Shown piece by piece: positions 26,201-34,558 of a stretch of 64,000 nt of DNA. Source of the stretch: Dyadobacter sp. 50-39 (GTDB lineage Bacteria > Bacteroidota > Bacteroidia > Cytophagales > Spirosomataceae); the NCBI GenBank assembly GCA_001898145.1, contig MKSR01000048.1, positions 62,001-126,000 of the forward strand. Reading direction: 5' to 3'. Made by a program: the position numbers and the translations under genes. The notes under the pieces are model-generated. The model did no database searches. It was not told the DNA's origin and worked only from the letters and a program-made list of their open reading frames with translations. The stretch's first letter is position 1. Each line of letters opens with the position of its first letter.

Positions 26201-26447
26201 ATTGCTGATGGTCGAGGGCAAGGTACAAAAGGAGGGCGCGGTGATACATGTAGTGGTGAGTAAATGCATCAATGCATCCGGATTACTGCGAAAACTGGGT
26301 CCTAATGAAGAACATGAACCGGAAGTACTCACCCTGTCACGGGCCGATGAAAAGGACGAATACGAATCGCAGGCCAAAGGGCGGAAGTTGCAGCCCCGTA
26401 GAAATGTACAGGCTGAGATTTTCCCGGCATCCCGGGATTTCCGGTGA
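23223..26447 (+). CDS. dnaE2: Error-prone DNA polymerase DnaE2
   Basis: 1074 residues from ATG 23223; the frame is open upstream to 23070 inside imuB, but the conserved protein starts at MDYTELQVTTNFSFLRGGS. Order of domains: PHP domain (1-~270), polymerase core with GRGSAANSTICYCLGITS (about 339), PDIDVDFEHERREEVM (about 378, two catalytic Asp) and the third Asp in FLKIDVLALG (about 528), then helix-hairpin-helix and an OB-fold (VKVAGLVLVRQRPGT, ~940). It performs translesion synthesis with ImuA and ImuB. The central third (about 24060-25620) is AT-richer than both ends. The leader ACACTTCATCATC just before the start also occurs before imuB. Confidence 0.95.
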   Translation: MDYTELQVTTNFSFLRGGSHPEEMVGHAIELGYKAIAITDRNTLAGIVRAHAAAKGKDFRIIPACRLDLLDGPSLLAYPTDREAYSRLSALLTEGNLRTEKGKCDLYKADVYRHAEGIKFIVVPPSALNESFDFDPSFPRNLREYREALGSNLYLGAIRSYQGDDMKKLFRLDQLSHQLGIPLVATNDVHYHNLQRRELQDILTCVREKCTIYNAGYRLHENAERYLKPAPEMQRLFMKFPEAIERTQEIADACRFSLNSLKYVYPEELTTEGRTPLRELEILAWHGAVERFGACIPQKVEDAIEHELTFIEEMDYAPYFLTVYDIVRFAKSQNILCQGRGSAANSTICYCLGITSVDPVEIDLLFERFISSSRNEPPDIDVDFEHERREEVMQYIYNKYGRDRAGIVATVTQVHQKGAVRDVAKAMGMSMDAINRLSSSLWEFTDEWFDGKLITEHGFNPNDPHLIKILDLTRQYMGFPRQLGQHTGGFVITQGKLSDLCPILNARMEDRTCIEWNKDDIDTLGFLKIDVLALGMLTCIRKAFDLLRKHYNIIHDLASIPPEDEAVYDMICAADTIGVFQIESRAQQSMLPRLKPRCFYDLVIEVAIVRPGPIQGDMVHPYLRRRDKIEAEEYPSEELRKILEKTKGVPLFQEQAMNIAIVAANFTPTEADELRRSMATFKAKGVVSRLRDKLVAGMVKKGYEKDFAERIFKQLEGFGSYGFPESHAASFALLVYVSSWIKCHHPDVFAAALLNSQPMGFYRPAQIVIDARNHQVKVREIDINYSYWDNTLENIPGERCALRLGFRQVKGLREEEVQILIAARTQSFTHIHQLLEAGISHTALEKLADADAFRSIGFDRRQAFWEASALADRPVGLFHGQPLAREADVDLPAMSLSEHVIHDYATTSLSLKQHPVGFVREQLNALGVVSSKSLGTIADGKIVKVAGLVLVRQRPGTASGICFITIEDETGTANLVVFQNLFDTYRKEVLRSKLLMVEGKVQKEGAVIHVVVSKCINASGLLRKLGPNEEHEPEVLTLSRADEKDEYESQAKGRKLQPRRNVQAEIFPASRDFR

Positions 26448-27212
26448 TCAATGCACGGCCACATCCAGGTCGATCACCTGCATTTTGTAGTTTTCCGGCA
26501 GAAGCATATTGCGAAGCAATTCGCCCACGCCCATTCGCCGGCTGATTTTATAAACAGGAAGCAGTAAATCGACCAGCCAGCCGTGCCCCAGGCCGAGCAA
26601 TGCATTTACCCGCTTCGGTACGAGCTTCATTTGCACATTTTTCAGCAAATAATACCGGTACCAGCCCAGGTGTTTCCGGTATTGTTTGTAGAGGTCAATG
26701 GCGAAATGGCTTTGGATGAGATTTTGCTGCAAATGCTCCGCGCGCATGCGTTCCCACGCACGCATGTCCGCAGGCAGCCCGGGCACGCCCATACCCTCAC
26801 CTACCGCGTGGAAAACCTTGAACAGCTCTTCCTTTTCCGAAGCCGTAAGTTTTCTTTCTAGCAATTCGAATGACCTGATGGAATAGTCGATCAGCATAAA
26901 AAGCACGTCGCGGTAGGCGCTGTCGGGGATGCGGGCATTGCGGCTCCGCTCCACGCCCTGGTGGATAGCGGCGATCTGCCGGATGGCACGCATAGCGTCG
27001 TCGTATTCCGAAAACACGATCTGGCGGGCATAGCCGACGGTCGAAAACAGCCTACCCAGCGGATCAGCCGGCAGTTTGCCGGTGTAATAGAGCCAATCGA
27101 CGGATTTATTCAAGGCAAATTCCGCCGATGCTCCCGCAAAAATGAACAGGATCGTATCCGCCTTACCCCATACTTCCCGCACAATCGACCCCTCATTCAC
27201 AAACCACTTCAT
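26448..27212 (-). CDS. MpaB-like oxygenase (DUF2236) family protein
   Basis: 254 residues. The sequence matches the DUF2236/MpaB pattern: the start SIVREVWGKADTILFIFAG, DWLYYTGKLPADPLGRLFST as the family's HPxVA-DPxGR region, followed by the helix RNARIPDSAYRDVLFMLIDY and WERMRAEHLQQNLIQSH. Members include latex-clearing oxygenase and mycophenolic acid oxygenase, which are haem or iron enzymes; the key His residues cannot be placed firmly here. There is no signal peptide. The gene is convergent with dnaE2 (their ends touch) and stands alone. Confidence 0.75.
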   Translation of the reverse strand: MKWFVNEGSIVREVWGKADTILFIFAGASAEFALNKSVDWLYYTGKLPADPLGRLFSTVGYARQIVFSEYDDAMRAIRQIAAIHQGVERSRNARIPDSAYRDVLFMLIDYSIRSFELLERKLTASEKEELFKVFHAVGEGMGVPGLPADMRAWERMRAEHLQQNLIQSHFAIDLYKQYRKHLGWYRYYLLKNVQMKLVPKRVNALLGLGHGWLVDLLLPVYKISRRMGVGELLRNMLLPENYKMQVIDLDVAVH

Positions 27213-27349
27213 AATGCCTGTTTTTTAATAATCCTCTGCAACCACCTGTGTAAGAAGCTTTGCATCCTTCAAATGTAAAGTACTTTGCAATACAAAGCAA
27301 ATTAACGATTTTGAAGCAAACAACATCTACCGGGTCAATCGGGGCAAAT

Positions 27350-27381
27350 AAAAAACGGCCTCGGAAAATCAGAGGCCGTTT
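27350..27381 (-). terminator. Rho-independent terminator
   Basis: AAACGGCCTC and GAGGCCGTTT form a perfect 10-bp stem with a 9-nt loop; on the minus strand it is followed by a T-run. It serves the gene ending at 27407. Confidence 0.9.
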
Positions 27382-27406
27382 CGCGACTCACAATCACACT
27401 ACAACA

Positions 27407-28093
27407 TCATTTCAGGTCTTCGAGCCGATAACCCAGGTAATCGTCGATGACCAGTTTATAATTCAATTTCTTTCTGGGACTGCTGATATGCACGCTGTAA
27501 GTCCCCTCGCCAAGCTTCGACATATCGAACCATCGTCCGTAAGTCAGGTCTTTAACCTGTTCGTGGTAAATCATACGCAGCGCACTGTCGACAATGCGGA
27601 TGTCATAATTTTCCTGCGCAGGATTTTTAAGGATCACTTTCATTTTCCCTTTCTGCACCACATACACGTTTGAAGTGGCCGTTTTCATCGTCACGCTCGG
27701 CGCCGACCATTCCGGTTCCGACATGCTGCGATAGTCCGTGCGGCTATCGGCCACGATATCATAGGCTTTTACCTTTTCAGACAGCAGCTCGCGGGCCATC
27801 AACTTGGCGAGCAACTCATCAAACAGCCGCACATTTCGATTGGAGAGCTTCACATACTTCCGCGCCATCGTCTCCTGGTACAACAAATGGTTCTCTCCAT
27901 CAAAAAACTGCACGACGGTGTTGCGGGAATTCGGGTCGGTGTGGACCTGCCAGTAACCTTTATCGGATTCAACGTAGGCGGTCTGCGCGACTCCGGTCTG
28001 CGCGACTGCGGTCTGCGCGACGGCGGAATCAAAACTGGCCATCCATAGGGTGGGCGCCAGCAAAAGGGCAAGGTGGATTTTGTTCGTTTTCAT
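27407..28093 (-). CDS. Secreted protein of unknown function with tandem repeat at the signal cleavage region
   Basis: 228 residues from Met 28093. A signal peptide (LALLLAPTLWMASF...VAQ) is followed by three copies of a VAQT-type pentapeptide encoded by a 15-bp repeat, so several alternative AXA-type signal peptidase sites are present. The mature part is mostly beta-strand, starting YWQVHTDPNSRNTVVQFFDG and ending KLVIDDYLGYRLEDLK, like the T9SS-independent small beta-sandwich proteins of Bacteroidota, but I do not recognise the family. The protein is likely periplasmic. It is transcribed alone and ends at a strong terminator. Confidence 0.65.
   Translation of the reverse strand: MKTNKIHLALLLAPTLWMASFDSAVAQTAVAQTGVAQTAYVESDKGYWQVHTDPNSRNTVVQFFDGENHLLYQETMARKYVKLSNRNVRLFDELLAKLMARELLSEKVKAYDIVADSRTDYRSMSEPEWSAPSVTMKTATSNVYVVQKGKMKVILKNPAQENYDIRIVDSALRMIYHEQVKDLTYGRWFDMSKLGEGTYSVHISSPRKKLNYKLVIDDYLGYRLEDLK
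27978..28022. repeat. Three tandem copies of a 15-bp unit
   Basis: GCGGTCTGCGCGACT, CCGGTCTGCGCGACT and GCGGTCTGCGCGACG follow each other without gaps (one or two base differences). In frame they encode repeated Val-Ala-Gln-Thr-X residues right at the signal peptide cleavage site of the gene on the minus strand. Confidence 0.85.
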
Positions 28094-28265
28094 GGCTATC
28101 AAGGGTGGAATATTTTTGAATAAAAACACAAAAAGTACTCAACGGGAAGAGCTTTCCCATTCCATTATTGATGGCCATCAATTTGTTTCAAGGAGAATCT
28201 TTTAAATATGAAAGTTGCAGCGAATGCGAATTCTTTTCGAGATTGGGTTACAAAACAAAAAAGCT

Positions 28266-28559
28266 ATGGTAACGATCACGCAATTCGTTTATGTTAAGCC
28301 CGGTAAGGAGGAAATTTTCCAGCAATTCGAGTCGCTCGTGCTGCCGCTGATACCCCAATATAATGGAAAACTGCTCCTGAGGCTGCGTATGGGCCCGGAG
28401 CAGTTGATCGAAGGTGAGCTGGAAGCACCTTATGAAGTACATCTGGTCAGTTTCGAAACGGAAGCGGACCTGGCTGCCTACATGGGCGACCAGACCCGCG
28501 AACAATATCTTTATTTGAAAGAAGATTCCGTCGTGAAAGTAATGACCGTCAAACAGTAG
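28266..28559 (+). CDS. DUF1330-like small protein (dimeric alpha/beta barrel)
   Basis: 97 residues from Met 28266; the frame is open from 28215 but the conserved part starts here. ITQFVYVKPGKEEIFQQFE is the first strand and helix of a DUF1330 ferredoxin-like barrel; VHLVSFETEADLAAYMGDQ is the third strand and helix. No catalytic residues are clear. It probably acts as a small cytoplasmic dimer. The gene is isolated: the cytochrome gene next to it converges, with 9 bp between them. Confidence 0.7.
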   Translation: MVTITQFVYVKPGKEEIFQQFESLVLPLIPQYNGKLLLRLRMGPEQLIEGELEAPYEVHLVSFETEADLAAYMGDQTREQYLYLKEDSVVKVMTVKQ

Positions 28560-28568
28560 CCTCGCGGC

Positions 28569-29183
28569 TCAGGGTGCCGGCGGAATGTAGGAAGGCACCA
28601 CGTTCGAAACCGGTTTAATCGATTTCAGGTAAGCAAAAATGGCGCGCATATCCTCGTCGGCCATATTGACGTAGTTGAACCACGGCATGGGCGGCATCAG
28701 CGGACGGCTGTTTTCTAGCCCTTTGAATTTCCCTTTCCGCATAGCTGTGTTGAACTGCTCGAACGACCAGCTACCGATGCCCGTCGCATCGGGCGTCAGG
28801 TTGGCAGCGAACGACATCCCCCATGGACCTGCAAAAGCCGTGCTCTGGCCATTGAACACCACCCATTCGCCGGTTTTGAGAATGCTTTTGTCAAATGTCC
28901 CGAGCGGTTGCGAGCTGTTATGCCCCGACAAAAAACGGTCCATATCAGGCGCCGGACCCTGCGGCGTCATTTTCTTGGGCGCATGGCAATCTGCGCAGCC
29001 CATAATGGTAACGAGGTACTCTCCTCTTTTCACAGCATCCTCTTTTGATACGACAACTGCTTTTTGATCTGCTGTGGCTACTGCCAGATTGGTAAGCACC
29101 GCCGTTTTAGGCGTTTCAGCCTGTTTTGTAAAGGCACAGATAGACCACACAGCCGCCGACGCGGCCAGATAAACGAGTTTCAT
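28569..29183 (-). CDS. Periplasmic cytochrome c protein (single haem)
   Basis: 204 residues. A signal peptide of about 20 residues precedes the haem motif CADCH in EYLVTIMGCADCHAPKK. The C-terminal region MPPMPWFNYVNMADEDMRAIFAYLKSI provides the probable axial Met and the last helix of a class I cytochrome c. The protein is presumably an electron carrier or a subunit of a periplasmic oxidoreductase, but no oxidoreductase gene is adjacent. The AraC-like gene immediately upstream on the same strand ends 29 bp before its start. Confidence 0.87.
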   Translation of the reverse strand: MKLVYLAASAAVWSICAFTKQAETPKTAVLTNLAVATADQKAVVVSKEDAVKRGEYLVTIMGCADCHAPKKMTPQGPAPDMDRFLSGHNSSQPLGTFDKSILKTGEWVVFNGQSTAFAGPWGMSFAANLTPDATGIGSWSFEQFNTAMRKGKFKGLENSRPLMPPMPWFNYVNMADEDMRAIFAYLKSIKPVSNVVPSYIPPAP

Positions 29184-29212
29184 GGTAAACAGATTTAAAG
29201 TTAAAAACTGGT

Positions 29213-30055
29213 TCAGGCAAACCTTACCTGCTTGTCGGGCAACCTGAAATACTGATATTGATCCTGAAATATATTGGTAGGCACTTCCTGCGTAAACTCT
29301 TTGAAATCACGAATGAAATGCGCCTGGTCGGAATAGCCGAATTGATACGAAACTTCTGCCCAATTGGGCGTCGAAGACATACTGCAAAACGACTCGTACG
29401 CGCTTCTGAACCGGATAATACGCTGGTACATCTTGGGCGTCGTTCCATAATGGTCCTTAAAAATCCTTTCCAGCTGCCGCCTCCCGATGTACAGGTTTTC
29501 GCTCAAAGCATCGATCGACAAACGGCCCTGCGTCTGACGGATCAGCCGCGTCGCCTCCGAAATATGGTGGTGCTTCGCCCGTGTATTTTTCAGGAGCCCG
29601 CGCAGGAACCTTTCCGTTGTCCGGACCACCTCGTTCATGTCCTTTACCCCATATACGTCATCCACCAGCCGGTTGATTTCCTTTCCGAAATAGCTCTCGA
29701 CGTCGGTAAACTGGTTGAACAATGGCGCGATGGGTATCCTGAACAATTCCAGTGCGCTTTCCGGCCGCAGCCGTATCCCGAACTTCCTGCAAGAACCGAC
29801 GGTTTTCCACTGTACGGCGTCACGGTACAATCCTACTAGAAATGCGGGCGGCAACTTTTCCCATTGCCCGTTAAACAGTGCGTCGCAACGGTTATCATCC
29901 AGATGAAGAATCAATTCCAGCGTTCCGAACGGCATGCATCGCTGCACAGGCGACTCGCGCTCGCCTTCGGTTTCGAACCGATGCAACCAATAACATTCCA
30001 CATAGGGCTGTAATTCGGCGGATGGTTTAAATTCCTGATAACCTGAGCTCATCAT
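29213..30055 (-). CDS. AraC-family transcriptional regulator
   Basis: 280 residues. The N-terminal domain starts QEFKPSAELQPYVECYWLHRFE, of the type common in Bacteroidota AraC regulators (DUF6597-like sensing domain). The C-terminal AraC helix-turn-helix pair is complete: LIRQTQGRLSIDALSENLYI, RQLERIFKDHYGTTPKMYQR, then SYQFGYSDQAHFIRDFKEFT with the F-x-D-FKE motif. It likely controls neighbouring genes, possibly the cytochrome gene downstream; that is inference. It is followed by 343 bp of non-coding DNA on the upstream side. Confidence 0.9.
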   Translation of the reverse strand: MMSSGYQEFKPSAELQPYVECYWLHRFETEGERESPVQRCMPFGTLELILHLDDNRCDALFNGQWEKLPPAFLVGLYRDAVQWKTVGSCRKFGIRLRPESALELFRIPIAPLFNQFTDVESYFGKEINRLVDDVYGVKDMNEVVRTTERFLRGLLKNTRAKHHHISEATRLIRQTQGRLSIDALSENLYIGRRQLERIFKDHYGTTPKMYQRIIRFRSAYESFCSMSSTPNWAEVSYQFGYSDQAHFIRDFKEFTQEVPTNIFQDQYQYFRLPDKQVRFA

Positions 30056-30398
30056 TTATGAAAAGGGCTTGTGGGTATTGACGCAACAAAACTAGGGCTA
30101 TTCTGAACACGTGTATTGTAAAAAAGCGACATACAACCGCGAAATACTTAAAAATCAATGCATTATTCATTGTTGTAGTTAGTAAACGGCATTAAAAGCA
30201 GCAAAGATTTGTGGTTCGTGTCGGTCCCCAAACCGTGTTTCGCCCATCATGCTTCCCTCAAATGAATATCCGTTATCTGCGAAATCCGTTACCTAGCTGT
30301 CACTTTGTTTCGTTCAAATTACATGAGAAAACCGCTGCAATAACTGACCAATTGAATTTTATCTCTAACTTTCAAGCCCTTTAATACCTAAAAAATTT
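30056..30398. other. Non-coding intergenic region between divergent AraC and DUF1080 genes
   Basis: AT-rich DNA with no convincing ORF, repeat or terminator. It should contain promoters for both flanking genes; I could not place a TAnnTTTG box with a matching -33 element with confidence. Confidence 0.5.
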
Positions 30399-31367
30399 AT
30401 GAAGAAAGTATTCCAAACCAACCTGTACCGATTTTCCCGGAACTTGATGCTTTCGGCGGGTGCACTGCTGATGGCAACCTTTTCGACCCAGGCCGACAAT
30501 GCGCCCCTTGCTTCCGCTATCGAGGGACGCTGGGACATTTCCGTCGACGCAAATGGCAAAGTTTTACCCTCGTGGCTGGAAGTACGCCACTCGGGCAACA
30601 AAACGCTCGTAGGCCAGTTTACAGGCTTTTCGGGCAGTGCCCGGCCGATCTCTGTCGTGCACTTCAAAGACGGCAAGTTCGACTTCGCGATCCCGCCGCA
30701 ATGGGAGCGCGGCGAGAGCGATCTGAAAGTAGAAGGCACAGTGTCTGGCGACGCCATCAGCGGATCGCTGACTACCCCTGACGGCAAGACGTTCACTTAC
30801 AAAGGTGTGCGCGCACCCTCACTGCGCGGCAAAGCGACACCCGCATGGGGCGCGCCGATCAAACTCACGGCGGGCAATGAAATCAAAGGATGGCATGCGA
30901 CAGGCGAGAACCAGTGGCTCGCCGAAAACGGCATTCTGCGCAGCCCAAAATCAGGCGCGAACCTGGTTACAGATCAAAAGTTCGGTGACTTCAAGCTGCA
31001 TATCGAATTCCGCATTCCGAAAGGCAGCAACAGCGGCGTCTACCTGCGTGGCCGTTATGAAGTGCAGATTACAGACGGCAAAGGCATGGAGCCGGCACTC
31101 GACCAAATGGGCGCTATTTACGGCTTCATCACGCCCAGCGAAATGGTAGCTAAAGAAGCCGGCGAGTGGAATACATTCGACATCACACTGATAGGCAGAA
31201 TGCTCACACTCGTTGCCAACGGCAAAACGGTGATCAGCAATCAGGAAATCCCCGGCATTACCGGCGGTGCATTGGATAGCAACGAAGGCGAGCCGGGCCC
31301 GCTCTACATCCAGGGTGACCATGGCCCGGTGGAGTACCGCAATATCGTGATCACACCAGCGAAATAA
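30399..31367 (+). CDS. Secreted DUF1080-domain protein
   Basis: 322 residues. A signal peptide runs to about residue 32 (LLMATFSTQA). Residues ~35-150 form a beta-rich N-terminal domain (ALASAIEGRWDISVDANGK onward) seen in longer DUF1080 proteins, and residues ~165-322 carry the DUF1080 sandwich (FKLHIEFRIPKGSNSGVYLRG; GPLYIQGDHGPVEYRNI), whose last strand contains the conserved His and a YRNI motif. It is likely a periplasmic sugar-binding or keto-sugar-hydrolysing protein. A strong terminator follows at 31420. Confidence 0.88.
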   Translation: MKKVFQTNLYRFSRNLMLSAGALLMATFSTQADNAPLASAIEGRWDISVDANGKVLPSWLEVRHSGNKTLVGQFTGFSGSARPISVVHFKDGKFDFAIPPQWERGESDLKVEGTVSGDAISGSLTTPDGKTFTYKGVRAPSLRGKATPAWGAPIKLTAGNEIKGWHATGENQWLAENGILRSPKSGANLVTDQKFGDFKLHIEFRIPKGSNSGVYLRGRYEVQITDGKGMEPALDQMGAIYGFITPSEMVAKEAGEWNTFDITLIGRMLTLVANGKTVISNQEIPGITGGALDSNEGEPGPLYIQGDHGPVEYRNIVITPAK

Positions 31368-31419
31368 TGCATTTTAGGGCGCGGGATTTTACCATCCCGG
31401 CTTAGCCGGCCCTGCCCAT

Positions 31420-31473
31420 TGCCGCTATCATAACCTTGCAGCCGTGCCAGGAACATGATAGCGGCATTTTTTT
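31420..31473 (+). terminator. Rho-independent terminator of the DUF1080 gene
   Basis: TGCCGCTATCAT and ATGATAGCGGCA pair over a 23-nt loop and are followed by seven T. A smaller hairpin (CGGGAT/ATCCCG) precedes it. Confidence 0.9.
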
Positions 31474-31557
31474 GACCAAAACATTCAAACATAACCCTCG
31501 GGTAACAGCCGGTAACGCTCCCGCGAATATTTTTGAAGTCCTAAACTCACGATATCC

Positions 31558-34065
31558 ATGGATTCACGGAGAGATTTTCTAAAAAAAGCGGCTGTCCTGG
31601 CCGGCACGCGTGTGGTTGCAAACACGCTTCCCGCCGTTATCCAAAAAGCGCTGGCGATCGACCCTGCCCCGGGGAGCACGTTTTACGACGCGGAGCACAT
31701 TGTGTTCCTGATGCAGGAAAACCGCTCGTTCGACCACCAGCTCGGTATGCTGCAAGGTGTCCGGGGCTTCAACGATCCACGGGCGATCGACCTGGCCGAC
31801 CGGAACAAAGTGTGGTTCCAGACCAACAAAGCCGGCGAAACCTACGGTCCTTTCCGCCTGAATGTAAAGGATACCAAAGTGGCCTGGATGGGCTCCATTC
31901 CGCACGGCTGGACTGACCAGACCGACGCCATGAACAATGGCAAGTATGACCGATGGCTGGACGTGAAAGCGCCCAGGAACAAGGAATATGCGCATATCCC
32001 GCTCACGATGGGCTATTGCGACCGCAACGATTTCCCATTCTACTATTCCCTCGCCGACGCATTCACTGTTTGCGACCACAACTTTTGTTCGAGCATTACC
32101 GGCACGCACCCCAACCGCTACTATTGGATGACCGGCACCGTACGCGAGAAAAACGAGCCTTCCGGCATCGCGCATCTGTGGAATATCAGCAACTACGAAT
32201 ATCCCGAGCTCGAATGGAAAACCTATCCCGAGCGCCTCGAAGAGCATGGCATCCACTGGAAAGTGTACCAGAATGAGCTCACAATGGGATATGGGCTCAA
32301 AGGCGAAGAAAGCGCGTGGCTCAGCAATTTTGGTACCAATGTTCTGGAGTATTTCAAAGCTTACAATGTGCGGTTCCACGAAGGCGGGATCGCTAATCTT
32401 GAAAGTAAAAGGCAAACGGTCATCCGGACGATCGCCGATCTGGAAAAGGAAGCTGCCACCGATGCCCGCGCCGCTACCAGGGTTGCGGCTGCCAAAAGAT
32501 TGCTGAAAAACATCGAAACCGCGCAAACGAAATTTAACAAAGACACTTACGCCAGCCTTTCGGACAAGGATAAAAAACTGAATGATAAAGCTTTCGCTAC
32601 CAATATCAAAGACCCGCATTTCCATGAGCTCGTGCCGATGCAGTACTCCGACAACGGCACCGAAAGAACATTGAATGTCCCCAAAGGCGATGTCTTCCAC
32701 CAGTTCCGGGAAGATGTGAAGAATGGTACATTACCGACGGTTTCGTGGCTGATGCCGCCTGCTCATTTCTCCGACCACCCGGGAGAGCCCTGGTTTGGCC
32801 CCTGGTATGTGAGCGAAGCCATGGAGATTTTGCTTCAAAATCCCGAGGTTTGGAAAAAGACCATCTTCATCGTGACTTATGATGAAAACGACGGCTATTT
32901 CGACCATTTGCCGCCATTCACCGTCCCTAATCCTTATAAAGAGGGTAGCGGAAAAGTATCCGCAGGCATCGATCCGAAGCTCGATTTTGCATTGGCGGAC
33001 CAGCAAACCAACCCCTCTGCCAACCCGGCCAGCATTCGCGAAGGTTCCATTGGTTTGGGTTACCGCGTGCCAATGATTATTGCTTCACCCTGGTCGAGAG
33101 GCGGTTATGTCAATTCAGAAATATTTGATCACACTTCTTCACTTCAATTCCTCGAAAACTTCCTGGAAAAGAAGTTTAACAAAAAGATACACGAAGAAAA
33201 TATCACCAAATGGCACCGGACGATCTGCGGTGACCTGACGTCGGTTTTCCGGCCTTACAATGGCGAGAAGATCGAAAAGCCGGTTTTCCTGGAACAAAAG
33301 CCGTTCATCGAAAGCATTCATCAGGCGCAATTCAAAGGGGCTCCTGAGAATTTCAAAAAGCTTGCTACTTCCGAGTTGGCCGAGCTGAATAAAGACCCGA
33401 AAAAATCGGCACTGTTTCCCGTTCAGGAGAAGGGCGTGCGGCCTGCCTGTGCATTGCCTTATGAACCATTTGTGAATGCGCAACTGAGCCAATCGGGCGA
33501 GACGCTTCAACTCTCATTCAAAGCTGGCAATCAGGTTTTCGGCACAAAATCCAGCGGTATTCCGTACCGCGTGTATGCCATGAAACCTTACCGCAAAGAA
33601 GTATTGCGCTCGTGGGATTACAGCATATCAGCTGGCGACGCGCTCACCGATGATTTCAAACTAGCTGATTTTGAAAACAATGCCTACCACCTGCGTGTGT
33701 ACGGCCCGAATGGCTTCTACCGCGAGTTTACCGGCAATGCAACCAATCCGAAGCTGAAAGTAAGCTGCGAATACGAGGTGCATTCTTCGAAACCGACTGG
33801 CAATGTAATGGTAACCATCGAGAACCTCGATTCGACGCCGCACACCGTGAGCATTGCAGATAACAGTTACAAAACTGGCGTCAAAAACAAGGCGTTCGCC
33901 GTCGGCGGCAAGGCTTCCCTGGTGCTGGATTTGCGTAGATCATTCCACTGGTACGATTTCAGCGTGAAAGTGGAAGGCTATGACGGCTACGAAGAACGTT
34001 TCGCCGGGCACGTTGAAACCGGCGCTGTCACGAAAACCGATCCGCTGATGGGTGGCATTGTGTAA
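31558..34065 (+). CDS. plcN: Phosphocholine-specific phospholipase C (Tat-exported)
   Basis: 835 residues. The N-terminus DSRRDFLKKAAVLAG contains a twin-arginine signal (RRDFLKK). The catalytic part shows MQENRSFDHQLGMLQGVRGF, the metal-binding Asn/Ser segment of the phosphoesterase family, and IVTYDENDGYFDHLPPF. The C-terminal ~180 residues hold two copies of the DUF756 beta-rich domain characteristic of the phosphocholine-specific enzyme. It hydrolyses phosphatidylcholine or sphingomyelin in the periplasm or outside. The upstream TATTTTTG (31528-31535) is a candidate -7 box. The symbol is given for the family; orthology to a named Pseudomonas gene is not established. Confidence 0.92.
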   Translation: MDSRRDFLKKAAVLAGTRVVANTLPAVIQKALAIDPAPGSTFYDAEHIVFLMQENRSFDHQLGMLQGVRGFNDPRAIDLADRNKVWFQTNKAGETYGPFRLNVKDTKVAWMGSIPHGWTDQTDAMNNGKYDRWLDVKAPRNKEYAHIPLTMGYCDRNDFPFYYSLADAFTVCDHNFCSSITGTHPNRYYWMTGTVREKNEPSGIAHLWNISNYEYPELEWKTYPERLEEHGIHWKVYQNELTMGYGLKGEESAWLSNFGTNVLEYFKAYNVRFHEGGIANLESKRQTVIRTIADLEKEAATDARAATRVAAAKRLLKNIETAQTKFNKDTYASLSDKDKKLNDKAFATNIKDPHFHELVPMQYSDNGTERTLNVPKGDVFHQFREDVKNGTLPTVSWLMPPAHFSDHPGEPWFGPWYVSEAMEILLQNPEVWKKTIFIVTYDENDGYFDHLPPFTVPNPYKEGSGKVSAGIDPKLDFALADQQTNPSANPASIREGSIGLGYRVPMIIASPWSRGGYVNSEIFDHTSSLQFLENFLEKKFNKKIHEENITKWHRTICGDLTSVFRPYNGEKIEKPVFLEQKPFIESIHQAQFKGAPENFKKLATSELAELNKDPKKSALFPVQEKGVRPACALPYEPFVNAQLSQSGETLQLSFKAGNQVFGTKSSGIPYRVYAMKPYRKEVLRSWDYSISAGDALTDDFKLADFENNAYHLRVYGPNGFYREFTGNATNPKLKVSCEYEVHSSKPTGNVMVTIENLDSTPHTVSIADNSYKTGVKNKAFAVGGKASLVLDLRRSFHWYDFSVKVEGYDGYEERFAGHVETGAVTKTDPLMGGIV

Positions 34066-34091
34066 TGTATGCCGCAGGCATGCAACAACAA

Positions 34092-34125
34092 AACGGCCGG
34101 GAACACAAAAATGCTCCCGGCCTGA
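34092..34125. terminator. Bidirectional terminator between phospholipase and DoxX-like genes
   Basis: GGCCGGGA and TCCCGGCC form an 8-bp stem with a 12-nt loop. On the minus strand T-rich sequence follows (GTTTTGTTG). Confidence 0.7.
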
Positions 34126-34153
34126 ATATTAAAGATGAAGTGTAATCTGACTG

Positions 34154-34558
34154 CTATTTCCTGAAAGGAATTAATGCCCGGATCTTCTCGTCACGAAGGT
34201 ACAAGCCAGCCCACACCAGCACGCCAAATACTGCTGCAAAGTATATCGGCTGCTCCGCCCGGACCATGACCGCGATCGCACCGCCGAGGTAGCCGGTGAT
34301 CAGAATCGCTCCCAGGATGGCTGTGCGCGGGATAATGTAGAGGATCGTCGATACAAGCAATGCGATACCGATGCTCTGCACCTGGTCCGCCGGCCAGCCC
34401 AGCGCCACAGAACCTTCCATGGAAATGGGGTGCGCGATCACCTTCATAATCGCATCCACAAGCAGGAACAGAACACACAATACACTGATGATCCTGCCAA
34501 TAAGGGCAGCTTTGTCGGTACGGGGTTTCTCGATCGGGGCAACAAATGTAGCTTCCAT
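34154..34558 (-). CDS. DoxX-like four-helix membrane protein
   Basis: 134 residues with four hydrophobic helices: IGRIISVLCVLFLLVDAIM, QSIGIALLVSTILYIIPR, AILGAILITGYLGGAIAVMV and YFAAVFGVLVWAGLYL. The pattern and the GYLGGAIA motif fit the DoxX-like group (DUF4267/DoxX). These are small inner-membrane proteins with mostly unknown roles, some in oxidative-stress complexes. The gene is alone; the sigma factor remnant follows on the other side in the opposite direction. Confidence 0.78.
   Translation of the reverse strand: MEATFVAPIEKPRTDKAALIGRIISVLCVLFLLVDAIMKVIAHPISMEGSVALGWPADQVQSIGIALLVSTILYIIPRTAILGAILITGYLGGAIAVMVRAEQPIYFAAVFGVLVWAGLYLRDEKIRALIPFRK

Noticed and set aside
31579-32700. 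373-residue minus-strand ORF opposite the phospholipase gene
   Set aside because: Antisense shadow of the phospholipase C gene; the sense frame has the full family motif set.
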